Assembly: GCA_964569295.1 (NCBI GenBank)
Contig: CAZMVU010000081.1
Span: 1-19,650 of the forward strand
Source of the DNA: CAZMVU01 sp964569295
GTDB taxonomy: Bacteria > Hydrogenedentota > Hydrogenedentia > Hydrogenedentales > JAGMZX01
DNA length: 19,650 nt
Direction of reading: 5' to 3'
The position numbers and the translations under genes were made by a program. The notes beneath the pieces were generated by a model. It was not told the DNA's origin, did not search any database, and was given only the letters and a program-made list of their open reading frames with translations. Each line of letters opens with the position of its first letter. The stretch's first letter is position 1. Positions 6,458 to 15,700 of the stretch are shown here, piece by piece.

Positions 6458-8543
6458 CCGCATTTCCGTCGGCTTGCAGCCATAGCCGCGTAATCATGGG
6501 TGATTCCGCCGGATTCTGCGTGGCCAGTTTGATACGCAAACGCAGGTCGCCGGTCATATTGGCGGCCCAGTCGTCGATGTGGTATTTTCCGCCGGCCAGA
6601 TCGCGCCAGCCGCTTGCCGCATCCGGCGTGCCATCCCCGTTGGTGTCCGCCTCGATGCGCAGCCGGGCGGTCTGGTCCGCCAGGTCTTCAAGCTGCAATT
6701 CCTTCCATGCGATGCCCACCGGCCGCTCGTGCGTGAGGTAGAGGAAGCCGTCCTCGACGGCCATATCGGCGTCGCCCGTGCCGAACTCGTTGCCTTCGGG
6801 GGTGTCGTCGTCCCATAGCTGGCCCTGCTCGGGATTGTGCGGGCCGTAGACTTTGCGCACGAGGCGCCAATTCCGGGGAAACTCCTGCGGCGTGGTCCAG
6901 GCATAGCCGATCGCGTAGTGGGCGTGCGGACCGTCGTCGTAGAACATGTGCCAGCGGTTGTTGAAGAACGCGACATCCGGGTCGCCGGTGTGGCTTCCCA
7001 GGTGGAGAACCTCACCCTGATCGTCCCACGGCCCTTCCGCCTGCTTCGCCGTGCACAGGCCGATGCCGCCTTCGACTTCGGTGAAGAGATAGTACGTGTC
7101 GCCATCATAGACAATACCGGGGTCATGTCCGACGATGCCCTCCATGGGCCCGAGGTTCTCCCACGTTTCGAGGCCGGTGCTGGCCCACATGTGGGAGGGC
7201 GCGCGCTTGGTTTCGTCGGGTGCGAGCCAGCGGCCCTCGGCGAATATCCAGTCGTTGGGCGCATGGGTGCCGCCGGTCCCCTCGAACAGCCGTACCGGGT
7301 CCTTGAACGGATTCACGCCCTCACGCAACGGCGCGAGCGAATCCGCCGCGGCCATGCCCCAGCCCTTCACGGCCCAACCGCCGATGTTGTAGAAGAGCAA
7401 CCATTGGCCGGCATATTTGCCATGGCCGCGCTCGAGGGACTGATCGTTCGGGCGGTCGCTCCACCCTTCCGGCAGTTGCAGCGATTGTTCGGTGGCGTGC
7501 TTCCAGCCGGCCCCACACACGAGCGGGTTGCCGGCGAATTTCGTCCAGCCGGCAGCCATATCCTGCGGCTGGCCGTATGCTGAGACTTCCGTTTCGACCG
7601 CCGTTAGCGCTGCGCCGTCCGGGAGGGATATCCAAGCCGAGGTCCAACTGCCCTCTTCAATAAACCCATCCTGATACCAGAAGGGCTTCTTTTTATCCGG
7701 CCGGACCAGGAGCAACGCGCCGTTGCCCATGAGGTCGTACCCACCGGCCACATCAGATGCGGCCATGGCCGCCGTGGCAACCGCTTCCCCCCTCTCCCAC
7801 GCCGCCGCCGTGTCGATGTTGTGTGTCCAGGCTGGCGCCGCATACGCGATGGCGTTCTGCACGAGCCGCCGGTAGTCGGGACTCGCGTAGGATTGGGCGC
7901 CGTGACCAAGCTGGATAGCAACGACTTTGCCCTTGCCGTAATCGTGTGTCCAGCCGATGACGGACGCGCTCTTCTCATGGTCCGTGCGCAGCAACGGGGT
8001 CACGCCGTCCTGCACGGTGTAGCCCTTGTAGGTTTCATCTTCGATCTCGAAATCGCTCAGGCCCTGGGTAACCGGGTGGTCCGGTGCGGCGATAGTCACG
8101 GGAATCTGCTGATCGTGGGCGTAGGTGCTTTGTGCGTGGCCATCGCGGTCGGTAAGGTAATAGCGCCCCCCGAGAATGTTTTCATACTCCGGCCAGTCCT
8201 GGTAATTGACGAACGCGTGGTGCAGTATCACCAGACCGAACTCGCCCGCATCCAGCCGGTGTGCGAAGGCCTCCCGCTGTGCGTCGCTGATGCGCTGGTT
8301 CATGTCGTAGAGCACGACCACGTCATAGGGGAATTCGCCTTCCGTCTCGTAGATGGCGTTGGCATCGGGGTGCTCGAGGTGGGTCCAGTCCACGCCGTCC
8401 ATGGCCTTCCACATGGCGAAAAACGCCTCCTGCTCGAAGCCGTGCCCTCCCGTGACCACCGCCACATCGAGCGGCGCGGCCGTTGCGAACGCACTCGCAC
8501 CCGCTACTGCCAGTAAGCCGCCTATGTAACCATACATTTTCAT
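6441..8543 (-). CDS. Secreted ThuA-domain protein fused to a five-bladed beta-propeller glycosidase-like domain
   Basis: A 700-residue protein with a Sec signal peptide (YGYIGGLLAVAGASAFATAA). Residues from about 25 to 235 match ThuA (VVTGGHGFEQEAFF, VVLYDMNQRIS, LHHAFVNYQDWPEY, VTQGLSDFEIEDETYKGY, GKGKVVAIQLGHG), a glutamine-amidotransferase-like fold found in sugar-utilisation clusters. From about 330 to 640 it resembles five-bladed-propeller glycosidases of the GH43/GH117 type (GHDPGIVYDGDTYYLF, GDPDVAFFNNRWHMFYDDGP). A short C-terminal sandwich-like part follows. I chose ATG 8543 rather than 8549 because GGGAGGA (8551-8557) is then seven bases away. Exact substrates cannot be read from the sequence. 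The gap of about 450 bases from the Gfo/Idh gene suggests separate transcription, but I see no convincing promoter. ThuA fused to a glycosidase-like propeller suggests a role in extracytoplasmic glycan handling. Confidence 0.88.
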   Translation of the reverse strand: MKMYGYIGGLLAVAGASAFATAAPLDVAVVTGGHGFEQEAFFAMWKAMDGVDWTHLEHPDANAIYETEGEFPYDVVVLYDMNQRISDAQREAFAHRLDAGEFGLVILHHAFVNYQDWPEYENILGGRYYLTDRDGHAQSTYAHDQQIPVTIAAPDHPVTQGLSDFEIEDETYKGYTVQDGVTPLLRTDHEKSASVIGWTHDYGKGKVVAIQLGHGAQSYASPDYRRLVQNAIAYAAPAWTHNIDTAAAWERGEAVATAAMAASDVAGGYDLMGNGALLLVRPDKKKPFWYQDGFIEEGSWTSAWISLPDGAALTAVETEVSAYGQPQDMAAGWTKFAGNPLVCGAGWKHATEQSLQLPEGWSDRPNDQSLERGHGKYAGQWLLFYNIGGWAVKGWGMAAADSLAPLREGVNPFKDPVRLFEGTGGTHAPNDWIFAEGRWLAPDETKRAPSHMWASTGLETWENLGPMEGIVGHDPGIVYDGDTYYLFTEVEGGIGLCTAKQAEGPWDDQGEVLHLGSHTGDPDVAFFNNRWHMFYDDGPHAHYAIGYAWTTPQEFPRNWRLVRKVYGPHNPEQGQLWDDDTPEGNEFGTGDADMAVEDGFLYLTHERPVGIAWKELQLEDLADQTARLRIEADTNGDGTPDAASGWRDLAGGKYHIDDWAANMTGDLRLRIKLATQNPAESPMITRLWLQADGNAATVPR

Positions 8544-8631
8544 TGCCATGTCCTCCCTCGAAACACTGTTGGCGCGCGCTTGATGCACAACGCACAAACA
8601 TGGGCTCGTTCATCCGCAACGACTTCCTGAT

Positions 8632-8799
8632 CTAATCGTCAAGCCAGCCCACGCTGCGCAAGTGTGTGAAGTTCATCACTGGAACCCCTCGATTGAGAAG
8701 CGACCTGTAGAGGTCCAAGCCGTCCGTGAGAACCTCCATTTCACGTGAGGCGGCCGACAGGATTGCCGCATCCGTCAGTCCCTGCTCGCGGACTCGCGA
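8632..8799 (-). pseudogene. Truncated C-terminal remnant of a PIN-domain (VapC-like) protein
   Basis: About 55 codons ending in TAG (8632-8634) read as a PIN-domain C-terminus. GLTDAAILSAASREM carries the third acidic residue, VLTDGLDLYRSLLNRGV the fourth acidic motif, and VMNFTHLRSVGWLDD ends the chain. PIN proteins are metal-dependent RNases, usually toxins of about 130-145 residues. Here the first half, including the initial acidic residue and any start codon, is missing. The similarity stops where a GGGGACTGTCC motif begins (8800-8810), and an in-frame stop lies just upstream (8827-8829). No antitoxin is visible. It is probably an inactive leftover of a toxin-antitoxin pair or of an insertion or deletion event. 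Confidence 0.65.
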
Positions 8800-8906
8800 G
8801 GACAGTCCCCTTTTTGCTTCACTTTTTCACCAACAGCGCGGTAGTACAAGAGCTGCGCCCATAGAATACCATGCGCTGTCAGTTCCGGCCGGGTCTGAGG
8901 GACCGG

Positions 8907-8941
8907 AGGTCTCCAATTCATCAAGTGCGGATTGGAGACCT
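8907..8941. repeat. Eleven-base perfect inverted repeat in the gap after the Gfo/Idh gene
   Basis: AGGTCTCCAAT (8907-8917) and ATTGGAGACCT (8931-8941) are perfect inverted arms with a 13-base spacer. No T-run follows on the minus strand, so this is not a classical terminator for the upstream oxidoreductase gene. It could be an operator, a decay-blocking hairpin or a trace of a mobile element. The GC palindrome GCCCGGCCGGGC lies at about 8957-8968, between this repeat and the stop codon. Confidence 0.55.
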
Positions 8942-8998
8942 GACGGTCAACGCAGTGGCCCGGCCGGGCGCCCAGCCATAACAGCGGGCCTTTTTCGC

Positions 8999-10336
8999 TC
9001 ACACCTCTTCCGGCACGACGTAGGGTTCACGGTAGTCTCGTTTCACGTAGCTGTTCGCCTCGTCGTCGTCTTTGAAACCCTCGGTTTCCGGGTCGATGTG
9101 GAGGCGCCTGCCGGTGCGATAGGCGATGTTCCCGTACTGACAGAGCAAGGTCGAGAGGTGCAGCTTCTCGACGTCGCCGTTCGGCATTTCCCGCGAGCGG
9201 ATGCAGTCGATGAAGTTTGCGATATGCGCCGTGTTCGACGGAGAGAACCGCCCGGGCTGAATCTTCACGGACTCGCCGTTGCCGTCGAAGACCTGCCACC
9301 CGCCGCCGTGGCGGCTGAGGCACATGATGTTCTTCGTGCCGTAGATTTCCATGCGTGTGCCGCTGAAGGGCCAGTTCGGCAGGTTGTCCGTGTCACGCAT
9401 CTCGAAAGGGGTTTTCTTCATATACGGCGTGAACAAGGTCTCCTCGAAGACCATGATCATGTCGTCGTACTCCCAGTTGACGGTCTGGGTGGTCGGCGCG
9501 TCCTGGGAATCGCCCGCAAATGCGAACTTGCCGCCGGCGGAACTCACGGCTTTCGGATAGTCCTTGCCGATCATCCAGCGTGCGATGTCGATCTGATGCA
9601 CGCCGTCGTTGATGATGTCGCCGCCGGAATAGGGCCACATCCAGTGCCAGGTATAGTGGAAGTGGATCGGGTTGAATGGGCGTTTCGGCGCGGGGCCAAG
9701 CCACATGTCGTAATCCACACCGTCGGGGGCCGGCTCGTCGGGCTTTGGCTCGATGCGCCCGCGATGCTTGCTGTTGAGCACACGCGCGAAATGCACATCG
9801 CCCAGGCCGCCGCTCTCGATGAGTTCCCGCGCCTGATAGCAATACTCCGCGCTGCGGTTCTGCGCACCCACCTGCACCACACGCTCATGCTTACGCGCCG
9901 CCTCGATCATCTTGCGGCTTTCCCAGATATTGTGGGCCGTCGGCTTTTCGACGTAGACGTCTTTCCCCGCCTGACACGCGAGGATCGTTCCCAGGGCATG
10001 CCAGTGGTCCGGCGTCGCCTGCACCACGGCATCCACTTCCGGGTCATCGAGAATCTCGTGGAAGTTCTGCGTGGCCTTCGGCTTGTCACCTTTCACCTCA
10101 TTCACCGCCTTGATCCGGCTCGGGAACAGGCGGCTGTCCGGATCGGCGAGGTACCGCACTTCCACATCCTCGCGCTTGGCGAACTCGGGCCCCAGGAAAT
10201 TGCCCCGCCCTTTGATGCCCATCACGCCGATAACCACCTTCTCGTTCGCGCCGCGTGCATTGATCGATACACCCGCCGCAGCGACGCTCGTAGCAATGGT
10301 GGTGTGTCTCAAGAAATCGCGTCTACTGATGCTCAT
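8999..10336 (-). CDS. Tat-exported Gfo/Idh/MocA family oxidoreductase
   Basis: A 445-residue NAD(P)-dependent oxidoreductase. The N-terminus SISRRDFLRHTTIATSVAAAG is a twin-arginine signal, so the folded protein with bound cofactor should be exported. A Rossmann domain follows (VVIGVMGIKGRGNF, residues 34-47), then the family signature VYVEKPTAHN with EKP at residues 130-132, and a C-terminal beta-sheet domain containing SGGDIINDGVHQIDIARW, the segment that usually holds the catalytic His/Asp. Family members oxidise or reduce sugar hydroxyls; exported ones occur in glycan-use operons. It is the last gene of the operon. Only ten bases separate it from the stop of the hydrolase gene, and its ribosome site (GAGGGAT) overlaps that stop. 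Its sugar substrate is unknown. Confidence 0.93.
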   Translation of the reverse strand: MSISRRDFLRHTTIATSVAAAGVSINARGANEKVVIGVMGIKGRGNFLGPEFAKREDVEVRYLADPDSRLFPSRIKAVNEVKGDKPKATQNFHEILDDPEVDAVVQATPDHWHALGTILACQAGKDVYVEKPTAHNIWESRKMIEAARKHERVVQVGAQNRSAEYCYQARELIESGGLGDVHFARVLNSKHRGRIEPKPDEPAPDGVDYDMWLGPAPKRPFNPIHFHYTWHWMWPYSGGDIINDGVHQIDIARWMIGKDYPKAVSSAGGKFAFAGDSQDAPTTQTVNWEYDDMIMVFEETLFTPYMKKTPFEMRDTDNLPNWPFSGTRMEIYGTKNIMCLSRHGGGWQVFDGNGESVKIQPGRFSPSNTAHIANFIDCIRSREMPNGDVEKLHLSTLLCQYGNIAYRTGRRLHIDPETEGFKDDDEANSYVKRDYREPYVVPEEV

Positions 10337-10346
10337 GTCCTATCCC

Positions 10347-12596
10347 TCACTCGTTTTGTTCCCACAGAAACTCCCGCAGGAACGCAAAAGTTCCTTCGCC
10401 GTTTATGGCGTGCGGACCATTGAAGTATTCGATGCGCGTGCCGTTACTGTATCCCAGCTTATCATAGAGCCGGCGCGTGCGCGCGTATTCATAGGCCACC
10501 CACTCGTCGATGCTGACGCCGTCCTCATGCCCGCGCTCGACCATGAACGGCCGCGGGAAAACGAGCCATGACATTTCGGCGTAGTTGAAGGTGTTGCCGA
10601 GGTTCCACTCGAGCATCTCGTATTCGTGGGTGAACATGTAGCTGAAGGGCTTCTCGACACTGGCAATCTTCCAAATCCACTCGTTGAAATCGCCCGAGCA
10701 AATGGAGAGCGCATAGTCCTCGAGGATGGCCGGCACGCGCATGGCCGTCTTGCCGCCGTAGCTCAGGCCGTAGAAGCCGATACGGTCCGGGTCGACGAAG
10801 TCCAGGGACTTCAGCCAATCGAGGTGCCGCCGGTGCTGCGCGACGATGAACGAGAACAGGGTGTAGCCCAAGGGGTTCGCCTTACGCTGAATCTGGCGGA
10901 AGCGGTTGCCGCCAATGTAGGGATTCTGCGGCGCGTAGACGATGTAACCTTGCTCCGCGAGACGGCAGCCGAACTGCTTGTAGGCCTTGTGTTCGACACG
11001 CGGGTCGGCCAGCACCTGCGGCATTCCCTCGAGTCCATGCTGGCAGACGACCACCGGCCGTTGCTCCTCTTCGCCGATGTCCTTCGGCACGAGCAGCAAG
11101 CCGTAGGTGAAGACCTCCGCGTAGACATCGAGCATGACCTCATGGCCCGTGTAGGCGTCGGTGTCGAAGGCCAGCCGCGTGCGCGGGTTCATAGAAATGC
11201 CGGAGGCTGGCAGCTTGCCGATGACCTCTCCGTGAAAATACTTGCGGTACCAATGCGCGGATTTCTCAAACACCTCGGCCGAGGAGTCGTCCGCCTTCGT
11301 CCAGAACTCCTTGCGCGTGTGCTTACAGTCGCGCATTATGCGTTGGGTGTGCGCGATAAGTTCCTTGACCTGTGTCTCCTGGACAGATCCCGGTTTACGC
11401 GGCATGAACCGGGGTGCTGCACTTTCGGCGGAAGCCAACTCGAAAGGCGCCCCCGCCAGCGCATTGGCAAGAGCTTGCATCGCTGTATCGGAAAAGGGCA
11501 CGCCATCTTCCGGGACGATGAACGCTAACCATGTTTCTTCAGTCAATCCGTCAACCAATGCGCGGGCACGCGCAACCTCTCGGCGAACCTCCGCGGTATC
11601 CGGCGTAGTGATTTTTCCCGGTGCGGCGCCACGGCGTCCGCCCTCTTCGGGCGGCGGACCGGTAACATCGGGGTGGCCGCTCGCCTCGACGATCAGCTTG
11701 CGCGGCGCCACCATGCTCGCGATTTCCGCATCGCCGAACTCACGCAGCAAGCGCCACACGTTCCGGTAGATGGGTTCCGCGTGCAGTCCGTCCCGTGGCT
11801 TGAAGTAACCCGAGACCATGACGGCATCAATGCGTGAATCAAGCGCCGCCGCATACAGCGCGATGAGCCCGCCTTCACCATAGCCCACAAGTCCAATCGG
11901 GCCATCGCGCTCTTCTTCCAGCCGGTCCACGAGCGTGCGCACCTTCTGCACTTCATAGCCGATTATGTGCTCGCCCTGGTTAAACGCCGCGCGGTAGATG
12001 AACTCCCGGTGCGGCTGGTTGGTCATGCGCACGTTGGGAGTGCCGGAGTATGTGTCGTTGCGGTTGATCAGCATCGGCACGTAGACGTGAATCCCCGATG
12101 CCGCCAGGCGCCGTGCGGCCTCGATGTGTGCCGCCCACTCAGCGCCGGATCCCGCCATCCAATCACAATCACCCAGGAAGATCACGCGTAGACCGCCTGG
12201 CGCGGGCGCTTCGCCGCCAACCGCGCTATACGCCACATTCACCCCGGGAAAAGCGGAAAGAAAGTGCACATTTCCGAGAGGGCCGGCCGTGTAATCGGGC
12301 GGCATCGGCGCAAAGGGCGGCACGCCGCCCGGCATCCCGATGTACTCGCTGAAGCGCTCCCGGTTCACCGCGATGGACTTCTCGTACGACTCGGGGGAGG
12401 AAAGGTCTCGGTCCCAGTATTGCGCGCGGTTTTGCACTGATGCCGCGGCCGCATGGTCGAGCCATGCGTGGATGCCTTCGACCATTTCGATGCCGGGGTC
12501 GCCATCGAACGTGAGCGGGGCAGTGCCAGGGAGCGGGTCGGCGAAGGTGGCGGTGCATGTGAAGAAGAAAAGCAGAAGTGGCAACAGGCGATGCAT
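10347..12596 (-). CDS. Secreted tandem alpha/beta-hydrolase, N-terminal copy lacking its nucleophile
   Basis: A 749-residue protein with a Sec signal peptide (RLLPLLLFFFTCTATFA) and two alpha/beta-hydrolase-like units. In the second unit the nucleophile elbow is intact (GFYGLSYGG, Ser612). It is preceded by an oxyanion-type QHGLEG and followed by a candidate His in NGPHAING close to the C-terminus, as in acetyl-xylan-esterase or dienelactone-hydrolase relatives. In the first unit the matching elbow reads GLVGYGEGG, where Gly240 (codon GGT) replaces Ser, so this copy should not form an acyl-enzyme. It may bind substrate or be structural. ATG 12596 is chosen because AGGAGG lies six bases upstream; the nearby ATG 12600 is out of frame. 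The gene sits third in an operon with glycan-active proteins, so carbohydrate ester cleavage is the likeliest job. The exact ester is unknown. Confidence 0.87.
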   Translation of the reverse strand: MHRLLPLLLFFFTCTATFADPLPGTAPLTFDGDPGIEMVEGIHAWLDHAAAASVQNRAQYWDRDLSSPESYEKSIAVNRERFSEYIGMPGGVPPFAPMPPDYTAGPLGNVHFLSAFPGVNVAYSAVGGEAPAPGGLRVIFLGDCDWMAGSGAEWAAHIEAARRLAASGIHVYVPMLINRNDTYSGTPNVRMTNQPHREFIYRAAFNQGEHIIGYEVQKVRTLVDRLEEERDGPIGLVGYGEGGLIALYAAALDSRIDAVMVSGYFKPRDGLHAEPIYRNVWRLLREFGDAEIASMVAPRKLIVEASGHPDVTGPPPEEGGRRGAAPGKITTPDTAEVRREVARARALVDGLTEETWLAFIVPEDGVPFSDTAMQALANALAGAPFELASAESAAPRFMPRKPGSVQETQVKELIAHTQRIMRDCKHTRKEFWTKADDSSAEVFEKSAHWYRKYFHGEVIGKLPASGISMNPRTRLAFDTDAYTGHEVMLDVYAEVFTYGLLLVPKDIGEEEQRPVVVCQHGLEGMPQVLADPRVEHKAYKQFGCRLAEQGYIVYAPQNPYIGGNRFRQIQRKANPLGYTLFSFIVAQHRRHLDWLKSLDFVDPDRIGFYGLSYGGKTAMRVPAILEDYALSICSGDFNEWIWKIASVEKPFSYMFTHEYEMLEWNLGNTFNYAEMSWLVFPRPFMVERGHEDGVSIDEWVAYEYARTRRLYDKLGYSNGTRIEYFNGPHAINGEGTFAFLREFLWEQNE

Positions 12597-12636
12597 GCAT
12601 TACCTCCTCACGTGGCGTTCACCGACGGGACACGCC

Positions 12637-12722
12637 CTACGCCTGCCGGCGTAGAACGTGCCACACATTGAACCTATTGCTTCGGTGTGTGGCACGGTCT
12701 AAATTCCGGTTTAGGCCGTGTC
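12637..12722. promoter_or_regulatory. Cluster of overlapping hairpins between the DUF4091 and hydrolase genes
   Basis: Three inverted repeats fill this 161-base gap. CTACGCC-TGCC-GGCGTAG (12637-12654) has seven pairs. CGTGCCACACA (12657-12667) pairs with TGTGTGGCACG (12686-12696), 11 perfect pairs. Bases 12691-12703 pair with 12710-12722, 11 Watson-Crick pairs plus two wobbles around loop TTCCGG. The last two structures share 12691-12696, so they exclude each other. All wobble positions are G-T on the plus strand but would be A-C mismatches on the minus strand. Confidence 0.55.
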
Positions 12723-12757
12723 TTTCACCGGACAACATTCCTGCTTCGGCCGGCCTC

Positions 12758-15700
12758 CTATTCCTTGAGTCTTGCCAGCAGTTCCGCCATCTCCGCGCGC
12801 ACCGCCTGGATTTCGGCCCAGCGCTTGTCCGCGACGCGGCGGACTTCCGGCATGCCGCCCGCTCCCGGCAGGGTGCCGTCGTCATCGAGGCCGCAGAATG
12901 CTGCAATCACATCCGCCTTGTCATCGAGCAGCGCACGGGCCTCCGCCACGGCGTCCGCATGGTTGCCTGCGGCGCTGGCTTTCTCGGCCGCCTCGCGCAG
13001 TGCCACGAGCATGGCGTGGTCCTCGATGCCATCGCGCACCGCTTCCCACCGCTTACTCGTGACGACGCCGTTGCCCTGGTAGATGAGCAGGTAGTCCAGC
13101 CGCGTCTCTGGTTTGAACCACGGGTCGTTGCGCGAGGTGCAGTAGGACCAGAAACCGAATCCCGTGAGGTCATGATGCCAGGAGAGCCAGGCGAGTCCGC
13201 GGTAATACCCGAGCGGCGACTGATGCTTCGCGTAGCCCTCGCACTCGTACGTCCACATGGTGGCGCCGGTGGACTTCATGAAGTCGAGCTTGTCCGCGTT
13301 CTCGTCCAGTAGGAAGCCGCCGCGGTTCGGGCACCAAATGTCGACATAGGGCGCCATGGCCTCCAGCTCTTCCATGGTGATGCGGCTCACCGGGTCGGTG
13401 TACATCTGAATCTTCGGGTCCGCTTCCCGGGCCAGTTTGCCATAGCGCAGGTAGTCCTCGACGCGCCCATCTTTGAGGCCCGGTTCGTCCACCGGATACA
13501 ATGCCCAGTCGCTGTAATCGAGCCCCAGTTCCTCGAGGTGATCGACCCACGCCCGCAAATACGCGATGTGCGCTTTCCGGTAGGTGTCACTGCCCGGCTT
13601 GGCCGGCCCGCGCAACGCCCGCTGGTAGTAGCAGAACAAAATAATGCCGTGCCCGGTGCGTTCCTTCACGTAGGCATCGTGTTCCGCGAAATCGATGTCC
13701 CCCGTCAGGTTGCCGGCTTCGTCGAATTCTGCCTGCGGGAAGAAGCGCCCCACAAATATATTGACTCCGTGGTCCACCTTGTCGCGCAGTGCCGTATCGG
13801 GCTGGTCCTTGAGCACCGAGGTGTGTACGTAGCCCCAGGTACACAGGCCCAGGGTCTGATCCTCCGGCAAGGCCGCTGGCCACACCTCGGCCGTCATCTC
13901 TGCGGTAAGGTCCAGCGGTTCGACTTCGAGGCTGCGCAGGCGGATGCGCCCCTCCCATGTCGCCGGGGCGAGCCCCGCACTATCCACGGTCACCCAGAGT
14001 TGCCGCGCATCCCACGCGGGCACGGTGAGCAGATTGCCCTGGTTGAGCGTGGGCAGCGCGTCGGGAACCACGTCGAGCATGTCGGTCGGCACAGCCACCG
14101 CCTCTCGCACGGTAAGGGCGTTCTCCTCCGTGTTGTCTTCCCCGGCCGCGAACGCGCCCGGTTCGACCCGGAAGGTGCGCGGTGCGCCCGAGCAGTTGAA
14201 GATGTTGAAGGCGGCAGACTCAATCTCGCCCTGGAACGCCGTTACCGCGGCAGCGCCCTGTGCGGTTCGGCCTTCCACCAGTTCATCCATGCCGCCGAAC
14301 GGCGCCCACGGGTTCGCCGGCACAATAAACACCGGCGCCTCCGCCGCGAGTGCCGCCTCGGCGATGATCACCGCGCGGTCAAGATCGTCCGTAAGGGTGT
14401 GTACCGCGTCCCGGAAAGCACGCCGCGCCGCATCGTCCAGAGCGCCGGCCCGGTCCTTGCGCTCGCGCAGCGTGTCGTAGCGCTGCTGGAGCAAGGCGAG
14501 GCGCGCGTCCATGCCGGTGCTGTCCGGCAAGGCATCGACGGCGGCCGCGAGTTGGGCTACATGGCGGGCGGTGTCCGCAAATTCGTTTTCAAAGGGCACC
14601 ACGTAGGCGCGTTTCGCGCGCCGGTCCACCTGCTCGCCGTCCACCCGCACCGTGCAGCGCAGCGCGATGTTCACCGCCGCGTCGCCCTGCAATTGATACG
14701 GCAGCACGTGCGACACGGTCACGGTGCTGGATTCCACGGTGCTCACCGAAGGCGCGCCGCCATTTATCACGGCCTCGAGTTCGAGGACCACCGGCTCCTC
14801 CGCAGGATTGTCCAGGGTGGCACGGAATTCATTGTGGCCCACGTAGAGCGGGCCGAAATCAACGCTGGCAATGGCCGCCCCTTCAGAATCCTGTTGCGCC
14901 ACCCGGCCGATACGTGCCGCCGTGGCGCGGTATTCGGGCCACGGCATAGCGGCGTCCGCCTTCGCGTTCGGCCAGGTCCACGCGTTTACTGCGCCGCCGC
15001 CGGTGGGAATCACCGTGTGCAGCGCGTTATCGGCGGTGAATAGCGTGGGCGATGCGTTCGTGGCTCCGTTCAGCGACACTTTCTCCGCGAGACTGCCGTC
15101 AGCATTGAATACATAGAGGGTGCTGTCATAGCCAGCGACAAGCACTTCGAACGCGCCATCGCCGTCCACATCGGCGATCGTTGGAGACCGGCGTACGCGC
15201 TCGCGGACGTCCGCCTGCCATTTGAGGCCGCCCGCATGGCCGAGGCACACCGCCTGGCCCAGCAGATCCACGGCCACAATATCCACCGCGCCGTCGCCGT
15301 CGATATCTGTAGCGGCGAGGCCACTGTCAATCACCCCCGGCATTTTATGGGACCAACGCTGATCAAAACCCGCGCCGTCATAGGCCTTAAGATCACGGCC
15401 CACGGCGAAAACAATTTCCATCGCCGGGTCGTCGTCGAGGTTGGCCAGGACAGGACTCGAGCACGGGCCTTCATCCATGCTGCCCAGCACCGTACCGTCC
15501 GCCGCAAGCACGCAGGCACCCTCTTTTCCGGTGACCACAACATCTGTAGCGCCATCGCCGGTCACATCGCCCGTTGCCGGACACTGGACCGCGCCCAAAT
15601 CGCCCTGCCAAGACCAGGCCAGCGCGCCGTCATTCTGAAAACACAATACGTGTCCCGCCCCGTCTCCCGCGATGACCTCTTTGGTTCCGTCCCCGTCGAG

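Noticed and set aside
8726..10423. Plus-strand open frame of 565 codons opposite the Gfo/Idh gene
   Set aside because: It is the GC-rich antisense shadow of a clear oxidoreductase gene; its translation has no recognisable motif and no ribosome site.
13538..15043. Plus-strand open frame of 501 codons opposite the DUF4091 gene
   Set aside because: Antisense shadow. The translation is rich in Arg and His without domain features, while the minus strand reads as a coherent protein.
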